Shown: positions 35,519 through 43,895, counted from the stretch's first letter. The stretch is 63,353 nt of DNA from Zoogloea oleivorans (GCA_030157785.1 JAOAUC010000028.1:1-63353); one strand, 5' to 3'. A program made the numbers and translations. The notes: generated from the letters alone by a model not told the origin.

Positions 35519-37291
35519 ATGAAGGAACGTGTCGCAATCTATGCGCGCTACTCGGATGAACAGCAGCGAGAGACATCCGTCGAAGACCAAATCAGGCGTT
35601 GTAAGGGGCTTGGCAGCCAGTACGGCTTCTCTCTTGACGACCTGCTGATATTTGAGGATTCAGCCATCACCGGCAAAGCTGACGGTGATGCGCGTCGTGA
35701 TGGCTACCAGCGGCTGCTCAAGGCGTGGGATGCCAACGAATTCACGATTCTGCTTGTCGATGAGTTCTCGCGTCTCTCGCGTGATGCCGTGACCCAAGCG
35801 GTTTTGATGCGCAGGCTGGAGGTCAATCAGCGCGTTCGAATGGTGACCGCCACGGGCGCCGATACCGCACGTCCGAACTGGCAACTTCAGCTTGGCTTTG
35901 AGGGCGTTGTCGCTCAGCAAGCAGGACGGGATACAAAACACCGGGTCGTGCGGGGCATGGTGGGACAACTGGAGCGCGGCTACATGATTGCCACGCCCGC
36001 CTACGGCTATACGCTTAAACGTGAGCTGGATGAGTCTGGCAAGCACCACGGTTCGCATTGGTGCATTGATGAGAGGGCGGCAGAGGTTGTACGTGACATC
36101 TTTGCGTGGCGCGCTGGAGGGCAGTCGATGCATGAGATTGCCCGGACACTCAACGCAAACGGCGTACCGACGAGTCATCGAAAACGCAAGAATGTGGCCG
36201 ATTACTGGCGTCCATCACGCATCATCGTCATCCTTTCCAATACCATTTATAAAGGGGAGTTTGTTTGGAACGGCTCGGTGAGAATACGCGCGAAGGCGAA
36301 GGAGGAAGGGCGCACCTTGGAGCAAATCACTTATCCGCGGCCGGCCTTGCGTCTGGTGAGTGATGAAGTCTGGAGCCGTTGCAACACCAAGAGCGTTAGC
36401 CGATCTGGCTATGGAGGAGGGAAACATGCCTTGGCGGGACTTGTTAGCTGCGGATGTTGCGGTGGCACCTTAGTTTTAAGTAGCGTATCCCGTTGTCGCT
36501 CTTTGTATTGTGCAAGCTGCACGGTAGCGAAGAGTGCTGCGGGGCTTAGCGGCAGAATGTCACGAACGATTGCGGCCAAGGGGGTGGAGGTCCTCCTCCG
36601 GGAGGCTGTCGGATACTTTCTTACCGAGGATTTTGTTGCAACATTCAAGGCCTCGCTTCGAGCCCGACTGACCGGTGGTGCTGCAATAGAGCTAGATTTA
36701 GCGCGCGTCGAGCTGGCTCGGCTTGAGCGCATGCAAGAGCGCCTGTCCCGGATGCTTGGGGCAAGCGAGGATGATGACCCGATGCTTATGACTCGGTATG
36801 CTGAGGCGAGAGCAAAAGCTCATACTCAAAAACTGCATGTTGCTGAACTGTGTGCGGGCGTCCGGGCGGTTGATAAAGCGGCTATTGAGGCACAGTTACA
36901 GATTGAACCGGCGGAGCTCATCAAGGAGTTGTTTGAAGCCGACATCGCTCCATCATGCCTTCGTGCGATTCTCGTGCGGCTGTTTCCCGAAATCGTGTTT
37001 GCGGGAAAGCTCACGCGGTATACCTCGATTTTTAGGGTGAGGTTTGCACCCGGTGCGGCGCTGGCGATCGCTGCGGCGACTTCAGTTGTGGACGAGCTTG
37101 CGATGGAAGTCCACTTCATGCTTCGCTATTCTCCGCCCAATGCGCGTTGGGGTGTCGAGTCGCAGTGGCGAGTTGAAGTTCTGACCGATGAAAATGAACA
37201 CGACATGGTTGATGAGGTTGATGCCAGACTTCATTGGCAGCGCAATGTGCAGCCGATGGCAAGATTATCGACAAACAGGATTGAAGGATGA
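35519..37291 (+). CDS. Large serine recombinase
   Basis: A 590-residue large serine recombinase. The N-terminal resolvase domain has Ser12 in [15 protein letters not shown] and [14 protein letters not shown] recombinase domain follows ([40 protein letters not shown]), then a zinc ribbon ([13 protein letters not shown] with YCASC) and a coiled-coil region. Such enzymes catalyse unidirectional integration or excision of mobile elements. It follows a tyrosine integrase, an uncommon tandem that may reflect two nested elements. Confidence 0.92.
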   Translation: MKERVAIYARYSDEQQRETSVEDQIRRCKGLGSQYGFSLDDLLIFEDSAITGKADGDARRDGYQRLLKAWDANEFTILLVDEFSRLSRDAVTQAVLMRRLEVNQRVRMVTATGADTARPNWQLQLGFEGVVAQQAGRDTKHRVVRGMVGQLERGYMIATPAYGYTLKRELDESGKHHGSHWCIDERAAEVVRDIFAWRAGGQSMHEIARTLNANGVPTSHRKRKNVADYWRPSRIIVILSNTIYKGEFVWNGSVRIRAKAKEEGRTLEQITYPRPALRLVSDEVWSRCNTKSVSRSGYGGGKHALAGLVSCGCCGGTLVLSSVSRCRSLYCASCTVAKSAAGLSGRMSRTIAAKGVEVLLREAVGYFLTEDFVATFKASLRARLTGGAAIELDLARVELARLERMQERLSRMLGASEDDDPMLMTRYAEARAKAHTQKLHVAELCAGVRAVDKAAIEAQLQIEPAELIKELFEADIAPSCLRAILVRLFPEIVFAGKLTRYTSIFRVRFAPGAALAIAAATSVVDELAMEVHFMLRYSPPNARWGVESQWRVEVLTDENEHDMVDEVDARLHWQRNVQPMARLSTNRIEG

Positions 37292-37307
37292 GGCAGTAGT
37301 TGGTGCC

Positions 37308-37347
37308 GCGACCATCGATACGCCGAGTCCGGCGTATCGATGGTCGC
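37308..37347. repeat. Perfect 18-bp inverted repeat after the serine recombinase
   Basis: GCGACCATCGATACGCCG at 37,308-37,325 is mirrored at 37,330-37,347 around a 4-base loop, 17 bases after the recombinase stop. There is no T-run. It could be a terminator of unusual type or a structured end of the element. Confidence 0.75.
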
Positions 37348-37383
37348 CCTTCCGTTGTGAACGACGGGGTGTGGATTGAGGGA

Positions 37384-37403
37384 GCGTAGCTGCGGGAGCC
37401 CTG
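37384..37403 (+). repeat. 20-bp boundary sequence, left copy
   Basis: GCGTAGCTGCGGGAGCCCTG, found again as its exact reverse complement at 63,301-63,320. It sits exactly where the recognisable intI coding sequence stops. Confidence 0.8.
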
Positions 37404-37637
37404 CGCCGAGGCCGAAGCCTTGCGCTCATTCATCAGCCAACACAGAAAAGCGTCCACCTCCGGCCCCGCCATCGTTACCGGGTGGCGGATGCCGTGAAAG
37501 CGTATGCATGCCAGAGCCCAATAGACATAAACCTCCTCGATCCGTAAGCTGTAGTGCAGATAGCGGGTGCGCTCGCGCAGTTGATCGGGCACTTTCGGTG
37601 TCCGCAGAGGTGGCAGCGGAGAAGTGAGGTTTTTCAA
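37404..37637 (-). pseudogene. Integron integrase IntI, N-terminal stub
   Basis: The minus strand from TTG 37,637 reads [49 protein letters not shown] and [13 protein letters not shown], a close match to the N-terminal SAM-like domain of integron integrases (consensus [26 protein letters not shown]). Homology stops near 37,410, so about three quarters of the protein, including the IntI-specific insert and the catalytic residues, is missing. It faces away from the cassettes, the normal intI/attI layout. Confidence 0.85.
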
Positions 37638-37814
37638 GATTCGGTTAATGCTGTATGAAATTGCAGAGTAGTGTTGGAAACGCAATCTGCAAGCCATTCT
37701 TCGCTGGTCGGTCGCGCCATGATAGAGAGCACGCGCCGATGATGAACAGCAAACCTGTCTCCCTGTAACACGTTCGGCGTCACCATCATGCAGGCAGTAC
37801 AGGGAGGTAATTTC

Positions 37815-38102
37815 ATGACTCGAAAAGACGTAATCCACAAACTGCTAGACGATGCTGCCATTGAGTTACTTGCGTTCATCAAAGATTGCGAGTCAAAGTT
37901 CAAGGACAGCGATCGCTGGGTGCCTGCGGCGGAGATTAAGGACAACCTCGACCTTAATTTTGTCGCCGTTCCGCGGAGCGGAAAGCAGTACGGTCCGAAA
38001 GGATGGGTGTTTGCCACGCTCGCAAGGATGCTTGAGGACAAGTCGCTCGTCGAATACAAAAAGACCGGGAGCCGCGCTTTTTATAGGTCTGCTCACAAGT
38101 GA
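37815..38102 (+). CDS. Cassette gene 1, hypothetical protein
   Basis: A 95-residue protein with a strong ribosome-binding site (GGGAGG, 7 bases before ATG 37,815). The N-terminal part is helical ([20 protein letters not shown]) and the C-terminal half looks like a winged-helix module ([38 protein letters not shown]), so DNA binding is possible. A GTTCGGC core-like heptamer lies upstream at 37,772. First gene after the intI stub. Confidence 0.65.
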   Translation: MTRKDVIHKLLDDAAIELLAFIKDCESKFKDSDRWVPAAEIKDNLDLNFVAVPRSGKQYGPKGWVFATLARMLEDKSLVEYKKTGSRAFYRSAHK

Positions 38103-38196
38103 ACGAAAAGCACGCTACCCGCTGCACGACGTCGAGCCCGGCAGTCGAGCAGACCTTCGCGAAAAGCCGCGCAGGCCGCTCACTTCTACGTTAGGC
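38085..38196 (+). repeat. Probable attC-like region after cassette gene 1
   Basis: The 3' core GTTAGGC (38,190-38,196) is good. A 10-bp inverted repeat, AGGTCTGCTC (38,085) with GAGCAGACCT (38,147), lies before it. I cannot identify the matching 5' core, so this site is only tentative. Confidence 0.45.
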
Positions 38197-38225
38197 GTCA
38201 TTAACCCCGGATTCAGGGAGGCCCA

Positions 38226-38672
38226 GTGGTCAATCAGAGCAATGCAGGCGACCAAAGTATCGAGATGCACGAGAAGTGGCGCTTAGAACTGCAGCGGTCA
38301 ATTCGAGATCAAGAGGAGCGGTTTAGAACGGGGAAGCGCAGATGGAATCTGTGGTACTACACAAGTATGTACGGCGCAGTCTTGTTAAGTGCACTTTCCG
38401 CGTTAGTGCTGAAAATTGGGTCAACTCAAATAAAAGGAGAGTGGCAGAGCGATGTAGCAGCATTGTTAGCAACATTCGCGGCAATTCTTGGGACCGTCAG
38501 TTCCGTAGGCAACTTCGAACGAAGATGGAGTGCTTCACGACAAGCAAGAACTGAAATGCAGTCGCTGGATGTTGATATTCAAAATCCGGAGGCAGACTTA
38601 AAGTCAATTGCAGCCGGATATAAGAAAATTTTGCAAAACTATCAGAATAAGGTAGTCGGAAATGACGCCTAA
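38226..38672 (+). CDS. Cassette gene 2, SLATT/DUF4231-like two-TM protein
   Basis: A 148-residue protein with two hydrophobic helices (residues ~45-65, YYTSMYGAVLLSALSALVL; ~76-93, DVAALLATFAAILGTVSSV) between charged helices (RSIRDQEERFRTGKRRWNLW; NFERRWSASRQARTEMQSL). This layout resembles SLATT/DUF4231 membrane domains linked to nucleotide-signal defence systems. GTG 38,226 is the start. It is bounded by attC cores at 38,190 and 38,715, so it is a mobile integron cassette. Confidence 0.65.
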   Translation: MVNQSNAGDQSIEMHEKWRLELQRSIRDQEERFRTGKRRWNLWYYTSMYGAVLLSALSALVLKIGSTQIKGEWQSDVAALLATFAAILGTVSSVGNFERRWSASRQARTEMQSLDVDIQNPEADLKSIAAGYKKILQNYQNKVVGNDA

Positions 38673-38721
38673 TCATTCGGTCAGCCATACCGTGTAGCGC
38701 TGGTTACCCCAAACGTTAGAC
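38667..38721 (+). repeat. attC site of cassette 2 (55 bp)
   Basis: 5' core GCCTAAT (38,667-38,673) and 3' core GTTAGAC (38,715-38,721), with an imperfect inner stem (GGTCAGC with GCTGGTTACC). The cassette start GTTAGGCGTCATT (38,190) is complementary to the cassette end AATGACGCCTAAT at 12 of 13 positions, as expected for one excisable cassette. Confidence 0.8.
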
Positions 38722-38736
38722 CTCACAGCGACCTAT

Positions 38737-39207
38737 ATGAACAACAACCGCTCCGTCTCTGCTGCAATTGGTGAATATCTCGTTCTTGGCGAACTGCTGA
38801 AGAGGAACATTGAGGCCTATCTGGCTCACGGTGAAACACAAAAAGGATGGGACGTAGTGATCGTCACAAATGAGAGCACAAAGCGCGTTCAGGTCAAAAC
38901 CATTGACTGGCCAAACCAGCTTGCGGTCAACGGAAACTTTGCGGGCGGGTTCGACTACTTGGTCGTTGTGCTGCTTGACAGGTTGAACCCTCGAAGCCGA
39001 TTCTTTGTGTTTGAGCATGGAGAACTTGATATTCTTCTCTCTGCACCGAACGAGCTGAGGGCGGGCGGAAAACGAACCCTGACAATGAGTCAGAAGTCCA
39101 TGGGCTCGCGAGTAAAGCAGCACGAAGACAAGTGGAAAATCCTGCAGCCGCCTCCCGCGAAGTCGAAACAAGAAGTCCTTCATGCAGGCTCAGAAAGTGA
39201 GGTCTAA
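38737..39207 (+). CDS. Cassette gene 3, PD-(D/E)XK nuclease-like protein
   Basis: A 156-residue protein. Residues ~1-90 fit a PD-(D/E)XK fold: GEYLVLGELLKRN supplies the N-terminal helix with Glu, then GWDVVIVTNESTKRVQVKT gives D...QVK, and FDYLVVVLLD follows. It could be a nuclease or a restriction-like effector. The C-terminal tail is Pro/Lys-rich. It fills one cassette between cores 38,715 and 39,307. Confidence 0.7.
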   Translation: MNNNRSVSAAIGEYLVLGELLKRNIEAYLAHGETQKGWDVVIVTNESTKRVQVKTIDWPNQLAVNGNFAGGFDYLVVVLLDRLNPRSRFFVFEHGELDILLSAPNELRAGGKRTLTMSQKSMGSRVKQHEDKWKILQPPPAKSKQEVLHAGSESEV

Positions 39208-39313
39208 CCCTTCTCTAAGGACTTCCCCGTCAAGTACCGTTTCCCAATGACCGGCCGGCAGGCCGGTTTTCCTTTCGATCGAGAGGGCATGCCTCTCATC
39301 TCAAACGTTAGGG
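39202..39313 (+). repeat. attC site of cassette 3 (112 bp)
   Basis: 5' core GTCTAAC (39,202-39,208) and 3' core GTTAGGG (39,307-39,313). The cassette start GTTAGACCTCAC (38,715) is the exact reverse complement of the cassette end GTGAGGTCTAAC (39,197-39,208). Internal hairpins (GACCGGCC / GGCCGGTT; GAGAGG / CCTCTC) are present. Confidence 0.85.
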
Positions 39314-39322
39314 GGCAATGCC

Positions 39323-39451
39323 GTGGAAACCGAGTCTCCTGAAAATGACGAAAAGTTCGCCAGTATCCCTGAAGATAAGATGAATGTACTGTTCAACTTT
39401 GAACAGTTCTGGTCCCAGAATGATACAAAATTGAAACTGTGGTTGAGTTGA
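39323..39451 (+). CDS. Possible cassette gene 4, very small protein
   Basis: GTG-initiated frame of 42 residues (VETESPENDEKFASIPEDKM then NVLFNFEQFWSQNDTK) just after the last attC core. It is acidic and has no recognised family. No attC follows, so the cassette array seems to end or decay here. Confidence 0.35.
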   Translation: METESPENDEKFASIPEDKMNVLFNFEQFWSQNDTKLKLWLS

Positions 39452-39641
39452 ATCGTACGGAACGTTTAATGGTCAAACCCACGGCCAATAAGCGTTGCCT
39501 ATGCTGAGGCCGAAGAAACCACGCAGCCATGAAGGATCTGGGGGGGCTTCAGTATGCTCGACCTGACAGGCCGGGATGACTTGCAGGTAAGCCTATCGGG
39601 GCGACAAGAGTAATCTATCAATGTAACTCTAGAGGAGTGTC

Positions 39642-39833
39642 ATGACTGATTTCAAGCCGACGAAGCAGCAGCTAGAGTTGATTGAAGCTGCGCAGCTTAG
39701 ATTTAAGCAATCAAAAGAAGCAACAAAAAGCTTTTCGAAGCGTTTTGTTGATAAGTGCAATGATCAACTCAGGGGCTCGGATGCTGACGAACAGAGCACT
39801 CTTGAATCGTCTTTCAAGAATTTAAAACCTTAA
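39642..39833 (+). CDS. Small hypothetical protein
   Basis: A 63-residue, charged, helical protein (ELIEAAQLRFKQSKEATKSF) with a good ribosome-binding site (AGAGGAG) before ATG 39,642. Unknown function; it sits between the cassette remnant and the H-NS gene. Confidence 0.5.
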   Translation: MTDFKPTKQQLELIEAAQLRFKQSKEATKSFSKRFVDKCNDQLRGSDADEQSTLESSFKNLKP

Positions 39834-40398
39834 GTCAAGTTGAATCGCCCCGGTCCCCGTGGAGGCCGGTTGGTTTAAGTCAGGCCACAGTAGCGGCTAG
39901 ATCGGCGAGTTGTCAGTGCAGTAGTTGTCTCGGCTTCTGTATGGGAACATGTAATTGACGGACGCTAAGCAGGCAGCTGGCTGCTGAAAATCCAATATTC
40001 AGGGCCGACTATTAAAGATTGGTGAGGCATGTATTCCCAGTTGCGCAGGCTTCGTTGATATCCAATTTAGTGTGATTCGCAATGCGTTTCCAATTACATG
40101 GTCCGGACTATGGGCTGCTGGTTGCGTCGTGTCTGCGATACGGGCTGTTATCTGATTGAACTTTCCCCACGCTGGTGCGCTTCGTCCAGTTTCCAACGGC
40201 GTTGTTCCCCCAGTCCAAACAGACTGCACTATGAGAACGCTTCAGCAAGGCTAGGCGACTTGTGCTTGACTAGTCATTCGTTTGGTTATGAAAAATAATC
40301 AATATTTATGTTCTAGGATTGAAGGGTGCCGGCAATTTTTTGGCTAATTGATTGGGGTTGTGATAGCCTGCTCTCGTTAAATATTAAAGGATCACTTA
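39834..40398. other. Spacer without a recognisable gene
   Basis: I see no supported gene here. The last ~120 bases are AT-rich relative to the surroundings and should hold the promoter of the H-NS gene. Confidence 0.5.
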
Positions 40399-40794
40399 AT
40401 GAGTACATTAGTCGAACTGAAAACTGCTCTCAGCAGTGTCGGTGAGCAAATTGCAGCGCTCTCTGTTAAGAAAGATGAGCTTGAGGCTCAGGTGAGGGCA
40501 CTTGAGCGTAAGGAGGCTGAAGAGGCGCTGAACAAGATAGTCAATGAGTTGAAAGCCTTAAATCTTGATCCAACTGATATTGCAAAGGCGTTAGGCCTGT
40601 CGGTAGCGGCGGAATCTCAGAAGAAAGTACGTGCTGCGCGTGGAACCGTGGCGCCGAAGGCTAAGGGGATTCCGAAATATCGGAATTCGATTGAGCCGAA
40701 GCTCACTTGGAGTGGTAAAGGGCGTAAGCCGGAGTGGGTTGTAACGTACCTTGGGAATGGCGGTAGTCTTGAAGAATTGCTGATCAAGGACTGA
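40399..40794 (+). CDS. H-NS family nucleoid-associated protein
   Basis: A 131-residue H-NS-like protein: an N-terminal coiled-coil oligomerisation domain (residues ~5-60, GEQIAALSVKKDELEAQVRA) and a C-terminal AT-hook-like DNA-binding domain (KYRNSIEPKLTWSGKGRKPEWV). AAAGGA precedes the ATG. H-NS proteins silence horizontally acquired, AT-rich DNA, so one encoded on the island may control its own expression and that of the nearby CRISPR locus. Confidence 0.9.
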   Translation: MSTLVELKTALSSVGEQIAALSVKKDELEAQVRALERKEAEEALNKIVNELKALNLDPTDIAKALGLSVAAESQKKVRAARGTVAPKAKGIPKYRNSIEPKLTWSGKGRKPEWVVTYLGNGGSLEELLIKD

Positions 40795-41792
40795 GACGTC
40801 TATGAGCTATAAAGCGCCCCTGCACGCGTCCATACGTGTCGGGGGCTGGGTAGGGAGTCTAGGTTGCCTCACTCTGGCCGCAGCCGTGGCCTGACTTTAA
40901 ACCAAACAGCTTCCACGGAACCTTGGGCGATTCACGTCGTTGGCTTCGTGCGCCATTTGTCGGCTCGTCATAAGGAGTGATTCGGCCCGCCGTGCCGTGG
41001 CATTGTGCATCAAGGGACTGGTCAGGTAGTTCAGTTGCCAAGTCTGCTGGTCGCTGCCCGGCGGAAGCAGATTATAGACGATGCTCAAGTCGGCGTTTGC
41101 AGCCTGGGGCTGTGCGGCCCGAAACATCAGTTCGCCGGGGGCGCTAGGGGCCTGCACGAGGCCGAACAGGCGCTGCTCGTCGTGTTTGTGCTGTAGTGAC
41201 CCAGCCGCCAGCCGCGGGAGGCCTGCCTGTGCCTGCTGTACGTATAGACCTTGCTAAGGCCCAGCGACACATCGGCCGAAACGGCTGAATCTTCGGGCGC
41301 CTCTCCGAGTACGGCCCAGGCTTGCGTGAAAGATGCGGCGGCGGCTGGTTAGCCGCCTAGATAATAATCAAGGTAGCCTTGCCAAGCCGTCGTAGCGCTT
41401 CAGGTGCCTGTGCCAGGTGCTAAGTGCCCGGTCTGGTCCGGCAGCCTGAACTCGGCAGAAAGCTAGGCGGCCAGATCAGGCTCGTTGCTGCCGTGCTCCT
41501 CAACCCAGCGCCTGGAATAGCTTTGTTCGCAATGTTCAAGACGCTGCAGGTGGCGATCCTGGCTGATAAGCATGGCCCTGATTGTCGAAGCATCCATCCT
41601 GGTTTCAGGTGAGGCATTCATACATGTCATCGGCGCTGTTCAACTAGCGCCGGCTGGTTTAGGTTGCCGCAGCGTGCCCTGTCGTGCCGGTGGCCGGTGG
41701 CCGGTGGTTTGGCAAGCTTGCGGGACGATGTGGCACGGCATAGGTTTGGCATCATGCGCAGCCGACTCATGCCGACAAACGAAGAACTTTCC
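40795..41792. other. Gene-poor, probably decayed stretch
   Basis: About 1 kb with no gene I can support. Broken open frames occur on both strands. Near 41,430-41,620 the minus strand reads in one frame TRMDASTIRAMLISQDRHLQ and then meets a stop, suggesting a decayed coding sequence. A short tandem GCCGGTG repeat lies at 41,688-41,706. Confidence 0.4.
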
Positions 41793-42146
41793 ATGCAACC
41801 TGCTTCATCCACCGCCTTGGCGTCGCCGGTCTGGCTGTTGAATGCACCCATCGTCACGGCCGACGGGCTGTTCCGCAGCCGCACGATTACGCTTGAGGCG
41901 GCGCAGCAGCTTGTACGCGAGCACGGCTTCGAGAGCGCCATTGGGCATGCGCCGACCGCGGCCATTCTCTTCGACCTGCTGGGCATCGAGTGCCCGATGC
42001 GCAGGATCGAATTCAAGCAGGCGTCGGGCCAGCAGGCGCTGGTCTTCCGGCTTTCGCGGCGCATGGAAGAAGGTCGGGTGCTGCAAAGCCGGGCCGAAAT
42101 CGAGGAGGTGGGCTATTCCTTCGTGCTGCTCACCCTAGAGGCGTGA
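41793..42146 (+). CDS. DUF1874 ring nuclease (Crn2 / AcrIII-1 family)
   Basis: A 117-residue protein of the STIV B116 / DUF1874 family, whose members cleave cyclic tetra-adenylate: AcrIII-1 in viruses, Crn2 in hosts. Visible blocks: VWLLNAPIVTADG, SAIGHAPTAAILFDLLG, RIEFKQASGQQALVFRLSRR and MEEGRVLQ. His52, Arg90 and Glu93 match the catalytic His47, Arg85 and Glu88 of AcrIII-1 as I recall them, each offset by five. ATG 41,793 is chosen; 41,754 and 41,769 are also in frame. It converges on the csx16-card1 fusion gene, and should switch off cOA signalling of the neighbouring type III system. Confidence 0.82.
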   Translation: MQPASSTALASPVWLLNAPIVTADGLFRSRTITLEAAQQLVREHGFESAIGHAPTAAILFDLLGIECPMRRIEFKQASGQQALVFRLSRRMEEGRVLQSRAEIEEVGYSFVLLTLEA

Positions 42147-42192
42147 ACGGCCGGCCTCGAAGGGCGGCGGCATGCATGCTCCGGCAACCCGC

Positions 42193-43791
42193 TCAACACC
42201 CCATCCATTGAATGATCTCGCGCTTCAGGCCACTTAGTCCCGCGGCTTCGAGCACCTTGACGCCGTAGTTGCCGGCACGGCGGCGGCCATCGTCGTCGAG
42301 CGGGCGGGCAGATACCAGAAGGGTGCGACCGAACAGCCCGCGGGCATGATTACCCAGCGCGTCGAGCTTGTTGAGGATGTCCTGCTTGCCCGCGGCGCCC
42401 TGCCAGTTGATCGTCTTGCATTCGGCGATGAGCAGGCGGTTGTGGTGCAGCAGTACCAGATCGAGCTCGTTGTCGTCCTTATCGCCCGCTGCGCCGTCCT
42501 TGTTCATCTGCACGAACACCCCGCAGCGGCAATCGTCGGCGCCACATTCGCGGGCGACATGCCAGGCCCATTCCTCCAGCCAGGCGCCGCTCAGATAGCG
42601 CAGCGCGTCCAGGCCGGCAAAGGAGATCGCGCCGCTTTCATCGCGCAGCAGCAGGCCGGCATCGAACAGGCTGGCGACCAGCGGCGCCAGGGCAGCCGCA
42701 TGCTTGAGGGCCGGGATGGGGGTGAGCGGCAGTTGTTCTTCGAGGAGTGTGTTGCGCTCATCCGGACTGGGCCTTCTGCCCGTGCCCGGAAAATGCGTCT
42801 TGAGGAGGCTGTCCTCGGTGTGCTGGGCACGGCGGTTCAGTTCGCCGATGAAGTTGTTCATGTTGTTTGTGCCACACCCGGCGGCCAGCCGTTCCGAAAC
42901 GCTGCGGCGCGCTTCGGCGCTCTCGCGCCAGCGCTCACCGTCTGAGGCGCTGCGGGTGATACGGTAGCCCTGGCAGTGCAGGTAATCGTCGATGCCGGTC
43001 ACGAGGCTGCCAAGGGGCTCGGGTGCCGCGGCACCGCCGTCCATGTGGCGGATGAAGCCGCCGCCCTGGGTGTCGGTATATAGAATCTCCAGTCCCTGGA
43101 ACTCCATGAAGAAGGCGCTGGCGAGTGCCTTGGTGCCACCAGTGGCGTTGAGCGTCAGGGGCTCGCCCGGATGTGCCTGGAGCAGTTTTTCGCGCAACTG
43201 ACGGGCGAACAGGCGCGCCGCATGAAAATCCGCAGCGCATTCGCTGGGGGCTTCGTGGGGCGTGACTTGGCCGATGCCGTAGCCGTAATGGCCGAGCGAG
43301 CGGCCGAGCCGATCCACGCCCCGGCCGTCCTGCAGCATCTCCGGCGTACACACCAGTTCGATGCGGGCAGGCCGGCGCTTGAGGATGGGCAGCAGGTTGG
43401 CCATCTGCTGGTCGGAGACGAGGCACACATGGCTGCCGGTTCCGGCCGCAGGAAGGGCTGCAATGGCTGGCGCGGCAGGCGTGTCGGGGCAGGCAAAAAT
43501 GATGAACTCGCGGCAGCTGGCGCCAAAGACGTCCATGTCGTCCGGCGTCAGTTCCTGCCCGCGCCGCCCGGTGGGCACCGACATCGCGATATGAAAGTAA
43601 CGTGCCCCCCGCGCGCAAAGTTCCGCGGCCAGATGCACCGGCAGGGTGCCGATGACGGTGTCCCCCACACTGACATCGCAGGCAGCAATGCTGTCCACGA
43701 TGCGCTCGACGCCTTCTTCGGCAGCAACAACACCATGTCGGTGCGCCCAGGCAATGGCGCCACTGTGACGGGTGACAAACCAGATGGTCAT
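42193..43791 (-). CDS. Csx16-Card1/Can2 fusion: ring-nuclease-like domain plus CARF nuclease
   Basis: A 532-residue fusion. Residues ~1-100 are a complete Csx16 domain (TIWFVTRHSGAIAWAHRHG, GDTVIGTLPVHLAAELCARG, MSVPTGRRGQELTPDDM). Residues ~118-265 resemble the CARF domain of DUF1887/Card1/Can2 effectors (CLVSDQQMANLLPILKRR, LTLNATGGTKALASAFF). Residues ~400-525 are a PD-(D/E)XK nuclease: NELDLVLLHHNRLLIAECKT with Asp444, Glu457 and Lys459. Card1/Can2 enzymes cut nucleic acid when bound to cyclic tetra-adenylate; Csx16 has been proposed as a ring nuclease. It is separated from the RAMP operon by a strong hairpin, so it may be expressed independently. Confidence 0.85.
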   Translation of the reverse strand: MTIWFVTRHSGAIAWAHRHGVVAAEEGVERIVDSIAACDVSVGDTVIGTLPVHLAAELCARGARYFHIAMSVPTGRRGQELTPDDMDVFGASCREFIIFACPDTPAAPAIAALPAAGTGSHVCLVSDQQMANLLPILKRRPARIELVCTPEMLQDGRGVDRLGRSLGHYGYGIGQVTPHEAPSECAADFHAARLFARQLREKLLQAHPGEPLTLNATGGTKALASAFFMEFQGLEILYTDTQGGGFIRHMDGGAAAPEPLGSLVTGIDDYLHCQGYRITRSASDGERWRESAEARRSVSERLAAGCGTNNMNNFIGELNRRAQHTEDSLLKTHFPGTGRRPSPDERNTLLEEQLPLTPIPALKHAAALAPLVASLFDAGLLLRDESGAISFAGLDALRYLSGAWLEEWAWHVARECGADDCRCGVFVQMNKDGAAGDKDDNELDLVLLHHNRLLIAECKTINWQGAAGKQDILNKLDALGNHARGLFGRTLLVSARPLDDDGRRRAGNYGVKVLEAAGLSGLKREIIQWMGC

Positions 43792-43858
43792 GAGGTCTTT
43801 GCTCGGTTCATTGGACGGGCGGGGATGGGGCGGTCATGCTGAATACAATGCTGCGGCG

Positions 43859-43894
43859 TGATCTGGCGCGCCTGTCAGCAGGCGCGCCAGATCA
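43859..43894. repeat. 16-bp perfect hairpin after the RAMP operon
   Basis: TGATCTGGCGCGCCTG (43,859-43,874) is mirrored at 43,879-43,894 around TCAG, one base past the stop of the last RAMP gene. It lacks a T-run on either strand. It may terminate or attenuate the operon, lowering expression of the effector gene beyond it. Confidence 0.8.
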
Positions 43895-43895
43895 G

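Noticed and set aside
37772..38102. Cassette 1 as a fully bounded integron cassette
   Set aside because: Its upstream heptamer GTTCGGC has a mismatch and no complementary 5' core could be found near its 3' end, unlike cassettes 2 and 3.
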